A DNA stretch of 64,000 bases, from positions 62,001 to 126,000 of the forward strand of contig CAYTZH010000008.1 in assembly GCA_964442285.1 (NCBI GenBank), given 5' to 3'. The notes beneath the pieces are model-generated. The model had not been told where the DNA came from and did no database searches. It saw nothing but the letters and a program-made list of their open reading frames with translations. Positions 61,078-64,000 of the stretch are shown here, piece by piece (the stretch's first letter is position 1; every line of letters starts with the position of its first letter). The position numbers and the translations under genes were made by a program. The stretch comes from CAYTZH01 sp964442285 (lineage in GTDB: Bacteria > Myxococcota_A > UBA9160 > JAFDET01).

Positions 61078-62445
61078 ATGGCCGAGCGCATCCTGATCGT
61101 GGACGACGACGACGCCCTGAGGGACAGCCTCGGGCTCGTGCTGTCCGCCGAGGGCTACGAGGTGGCCGTGGCGGCCAATGCCCGGCAGGCGCTGGGGCAG
61201 CTGGGGGACGACCCCGTGGACGTGGTCCTGTGCGACCTGCGCATGCCCGGAATGGACGGCCTGGAGCTGGTGCCGGAGCTCGTCCGCCGCCTGCCCCACG
61301 TGACGGTCATCCTGATGTCGGCCTACGGCACCCAGGAGCTGGCCCTGGAGGCCATGAAGCGGGGCGCCTACGACTATCTGGCCAAGCCCTTCCAGCCCGC
61401 GGAGGCGATCCTCGCCATCCGCAAGGCGGGGGAGCGGGAGCGGATGCGGCGCGCCCACAAGGCGCTCCAGCGGGAGGTCCAGCGGGCGATCGGCGACCGG
61501 CCGATCGTGGCGGCCTCGGCGCCCATGATCGAGGTCCTGGAGCTCGTGGAGCGGGCCGCCGACTTCAAGACCACGGTGCTCCTCACCGGAGAGAGCGGGA
61601 CCGGCAAGGAGGTGCTCGCCCGGGCGGTCCACGCCCAGTCGCCGCGCCGGGACCGTCCCTTCGTCGCCATCAACTGCGGCGCCATCCCCGAGACCCTGCT
61701 GGAGAGCGAGCTATTCGGGCACGCGCGGGGTGCATTCACCGGGGCGGACCGGGCCCGGCGCGGCCTCTTCGTCGAGGCCGACGGCGGGACCCTGTTCCTC
61801 GACGAGGTGGGCGAGCTGCCGCCGGCGCTCCAGGTGAAGCTGCTCCGCGCCCTCCAGGAGGAGGAGGTGCAGCCGGTGGGCGAGAGCAAGCCGCGGCGGG
61901 TCGACGTCCGGGTGCTCGCCGCCACCGCCCGCGACCTCGAGGCCGACGTGCAGGAGGCCCGCTTCCGCGAGGACCTCTTCTACCGTCTGAACGTGCTGCG
62001 CGTTCGGGTTCCCCCCTTGCGGGAGCGGCGCGAGGACATCCCGCTCCTGGTGGATCACTTCCTGGCCCGCTTCCGCGAGGCCCTCGGGCGCCCGGTGCGC
62101 TCCGTGGCCGATGACGCCCTCGAGCGGCTCGTGCAGTACCGCTGGCCGGGGAACGTCCGCGAGCTGGAGAACGTGATCGAGCGGGCGGTCATCCTGGCGG
62201 ACTCCGACGTCCTCCAGGTGGCAGACCTGCCCGGCAACGTGGCGTCGCCCGCACCCGAGACGGCGGCGCCGGCCAGGCCGGGCGACCTCTCCCTGCGGCG
62301 GGCCCGGCGTGCGGCGGAGGCCGAGACGATCCGACGAGCCCTGGCGGCGACCGGGGGCAACCGCACCCACGCAGCGCGGCTGCTCGAGATCAGCCACCGC
62401 GCGCTGCTCTACAAGCTGAAGGACTACGGGATCCGGAACGACTGA
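61078..62445 (+). CDS. NtrC-family sigma-54 response regulator (PilR-like)
   Basis: This 455-residue protein has a receiver domain with acidic D9-D12, the phospho-acceptor D53 (LCDLRMPGMDG) and Lys in YLAKPFQP. A sigma-54 interaction AAA+ domain (about 140-380) follows with GESGTGKEV, GAFTGA near residue 218 and LFLDEVGEL, and then a Fis-type HTH (TGGNRTHAARLLEISHRALL). Such activators switch sigma-54 promoters on after phosphorylation. No partner histidine kinase is adjacent. Its position divergent from the HTH-pil operon suggests pilus control, as PilR does, but this is inferred. Confidence 0.9.
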   Translation: MAERILIVDDDDALRDSLGLVLSAEGYEVAVAANARQALGQLGDDPVDVVLCDLRMPGMDGLELVPELVRRLPHVTVILMSAYGTQELALEAMKRGAYDYLAKPFQPAEAILAIRKAGERERMRRAHKALQREVQRAIGDRPIVAASAPMIEVLELVERAADFKTTVLLTGESGTGKEVLARAVHAQSPRRDRPFVAINCGAIPETLLESELFGHARGAFTGADRARRGLFVEADGGTLFLDEVGELPPALQVKLLRALQEEEVQPVGESKPRRVDVRVLAATARDLEADVQEARFREDLFYRLNVLRVRVPPLRERREDIPLLVDHFLARFREALGRPVRSVADDALERLVQYRWPGNVRELENVIERAVILADSDVLQVADLPGNVASPAPETAAPARPGDLSLRRARRAAEAETIRRALAATGGNRTHAARLLEISHRALLYKLKDYGIRND

Positions 62446-62502
62446 GCCGTGGCCCGGGGCCGGCGGAGCACCGGGCCGGCGGAGGCCGCCGGCCCGGCTG
62501 GA

Positions 62503-63597
62503 TCAGAACCCGTCGTCGCTCGCCGCCGGCTGGTCGAAGTCGTCGACGTCCTCGAGGTCGTCCCCGAGACCAGGCCGCGCCGCCGACTCGTTCGCCGCCG
62601 GCTCCAACGTCTCGACGTCCATCACGACCTCGAAGGTCTGCATGCCCACGCCGCCGTTCAGGTCGTCGACCTCCACCTCGACGTCGTGGCGGCCGGCCTG
62701 GTCGGTCCGGGGCTGCCACACAACCTCACCCGAGATGTTGTCGATGCGCATTCCCTGCGGCCCCTTCTTGAGCCGGTAGCGGAGCGTGACGTCGCCGTCG
62801 GGATCCCGGGCCTCCACGCTGTAGCGGAAGGTGCCGCCGTCCTGGCTCCAGACCGGCTCCGACACGATCTTCGGCGGCGAGTTCCCGAGGCGCACGGGCT
62901 CGCTCCGAACGGGATCGGTGCGGGCATAGCCGTCGCTTGCCGTGACCTCGACCTCGATCGTGGATCCCCGCTCCAGGCCGTCGGTCTCCAGGGTCTCCGC
63001 CTCGCTCGCGTAGGCGTCGCCGTTGACGATCCACTGGTACTCGAACTCCACCTCGTCGCCGTCCGGGTCCACGGCCTCGGGCGTGGCCACGAGCGGGGTC
63101 CCGCGCACCGGCGGCCCGGAGGCCTCGATCAGCACGGCGAAGAGCCTGGGCGGCTGGTTGCCGACTTCGACCTCCGCCGTGAAGGGCTCGCTACGTGCCT
63201 TCCCGTCGCTGGCGATCACCGTCACCGAGACGACCTGGCCTTTCTCGAGGTCCGGAAGCGTCACGGTCTTGCCCTGGCCGAGCTGGCGGTCGCCCGACCG
63301 CCAGCGGTACTCGTAGCGGAGCGAGTCTCCGTCGAGGTCGTCGCCCTCGACGTCGGCGCGCACCTCGTTGCCGCCGACCGGCGCCGACGGCTCGATGTAC
63401 ACGGCGACGACCTCCGGCACCTCGTTGGGACCCGCGCTCCCGGGGCCCCCCGGAGCCGGCGCCTGGGCCTGCCCACCGGCCGCACCCGGCCCGGACGCCC
63501 CTTCGGGTGCGTCGTTGCCGCCACAGGCCACGAGACCCGCCACGGCGAGCCCGACGAGCCCTCCCCGCATCGCGAGCCGCACCGTGGACGCGCTCAT
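62503..63597 (-). CDS. Lipoprotein with Ig-like/cadherin-type repeats
   Basis: This 364-residue protein has a lipobox (GLAVAGLVACGG) and three or more beta-sandwich repeats of putative Ig/PKD type: ADVEGDDLDGDSLRYEYRWR, AVDPDGDEVEFEYQWIVNGD and EARDPDGDVTLRYRLKKG. The DPDGD loops and the SDGKARSEPF strand are shared. The tail is acidic. It is probably an outer-membrane or periplasmic adhesion or structural protein. Its start overlaps the stop of the small exported protein (ATGA). Function unknown; pilus-associated roles are possible from position. Confidence 0.78.
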   Translation of the reverse strand: MSASTVRLAMRGGLVGLAVAGLVACGGNDAPEGASGPGAAGGQAQAPAPGGPGSAGPNEVPEVVAVYIEPSAPVGGNEVRADVEGDDLDGDSLRYEYRWRSGDRQLGQGKTVTLPDLEKGQVVSVTVIASDGKARSEPFTAEVEVGNQPPRLFAVLIEASGPPVRGTPLVATPEAVDPDGDEVEFEYQWIVNGDAYASEAETLETDGLERGSTIEVEVTASDGYARTDPVRSEPVRLGNSPPKIVSEPVWSQDGGTFRYSVEARDPDGDVTLRYRLKKGPQGMRIDNISGEVVWQPRTDQAGRHDVEVEVDDLNGGVGMQTFEVVMDVETLEPAANESAARPGLGDDLEDVDDFDQPAASDDGF

Positions 63598-63950
63598 CGC
63601 GGCACCGCCTCCACCAGCGTGAGCCGGCTCAGGCGCCACTCGGAGCTCCCCCGGACCGCCTCGAAGCGGACGGCGCCCGGCTCGCTCTGGCCCTTGGGCG
63701 AGCCCTTGGCGTAGCGCGTGGGCACCTCCGCCAGGGGCATGGCCTTGCCGTAGAGGTCCACGATCACGGTCGACGAGGTCACCCGGAAGACCCGGTCGTC
63801 CACCGTCACCTGGGAGGCCCCCACGTCGACCTTCTCCACCAGCCCGTAGTCCGTCTTCGTCTCCGCCCGGGCGCCGCCGGCAGCCAGCAGGCCCACCGCC
63901 AGCACCACCACGGCCCACCGAGCCCGGCTTCTCACGCGTTCTCCTCGCAT
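63594..63950 (-). CDS. Small exported protein
   Basis: This 118-residue protein has a signal peptide (about 1-29, WAVVVLAVGLLAAGGARA) and a small beta-rich mature part (VEKVDVGASQVTVDDRVFRV, TSSTVIVDLYGKAMPLAEVP, SSEWRLSRLTLVEAVPR). I do not recognise a family. It is followed immediately by the Ig-repeat lipoprotein (ATGA overlap) and preceded by a gene cut at the window edge, so it belongs to a transcript starting outside. A pilus-biogenesis accessory role is possible. Confidence 0.65.
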   Translation of the reverse strand: MRGERVRSRARWAVVVLAVGLLAAGGARAETKTDYGLVEKVDVGASQVTVDDRVFRVTSSTVIVDLYGKAMPLAEVPTRYAKGSPKGQSEPGAVRFEAVRGSSEWRLSRLTLVEAVPR

Positions 63951-63967
63951 CCCTGTCCCCCTTCTCC

Positions 63968-64000
63968 CTACTCGAGCTCTCGCCAGTACAGGATGCCCTG
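63968..64000 (-). CDS. C-terminal end of a gene cut by the window edge
   Basis: The minus strand reads GILYWRELE followed by a TAG stop (CTA at 63968-63970), with an 18-bp gap to the small exported protein gene. The ten residues are too few to name. A Trp-Arg-Glu ending is seen in some PilY1-like pilus tip proteins, which would fit the neighbourhood, but this is a guess. Confidence 0.35.
   Translation of the reverse strand, partial: QGILYWRELE

Overview
The window is a 64 kb piece of a very GC-rich, densely packed bacterial chromosome. The gene families point to an uncultured deltaproteobacterial or Myxococcota-like heterotroph. The markers are a pilMNOPQ cluster headed by a small HTH gene and followed by aroK-aroB, an MglB-like Roadblock protein, long TPR proteins, an NtrC-type sigma-54 activator, PEP-CTERM-like secreted proteins, and many acyl-CoA dehydrogenases, acyl-CoA ligases and LLM flavoproteins. 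This assignment is inferred from gene content; there is no rRNA in the window.

Layout. 0-9 kb: truncated PilZ protein, MFS exporter, divergent SelO-like protein, LysR regulator, MaoC/LLM pair, PAPS reductase (cysH), and an exported redoxin/cytochrome c/copper-monooxygenase-like fusion. 9-12.4 kb: an SDR and an ECF sigma/anti-sigma pair divergent from a PEP-CTERM protein. 12.4-25.4 kb: a lipid-type catabolic locus. A leftward operon of four acyl-CoA dehydrogenase subunits and an enoyl-CoA hydratase is divergent from a rightward group of acyl-CoA synthetase, TetR regulator, a 1275-residue fusion (LsrK-like FGGY kinase + 2-hydroxyacid dehydrogenase + SCP2 + class II aldolase) and a second acyl-CoA synthetase. 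A 24-bp perfect palindrome lies just before tetR.

25.5-39.4 kb: small membrane protein, GH15 glucoamylase-like enzyme, protease lipoprotein overlapping a cation/proton antiporter, dicarboxylate symporter, oxyR divergent from peroxiredoxin, a GlxA-type regulator overlapping a DJ-1/PfpI protein, a large membrane protein, and a secreted thrombospondin-type-3 protein with a C-terminal anchor. 39.4-46.6 kb is more accessory: M23 peptidase, a methyltransferase overlapping a caspase-like/Hint protein, a GT-C glycosyltransferase, unknown genes, a hydrolase scrap, and a decayed tyrosine-recombinase end abutting tRNA-Gly(CCC), the scar of an integrated element.

46.6-64 kb is a cell-surface and motility block: ExeA-like ATPase and giant acidic TPR protein; aroK-aroB-TPR-Roadblock-aroQ; an intrinsic terminator separating aro from pil; HTH-pilM-N-O-P-Q with ATGA start/stop overlaps; a divergent NtrC-type activator; and an exported lipoprotein plus small exported protein following a gene cut by the window edge.

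The most unusual items are the four-domain fusion enzyme with its palindromic operator and acyl-CoA gene context, and the caspase-like/Hint protein overlapped by a methyltransferase. Starts were chosen from ribosome-binding sites, family lengths and overlaps. All functions are inferred from motifs read by eye.
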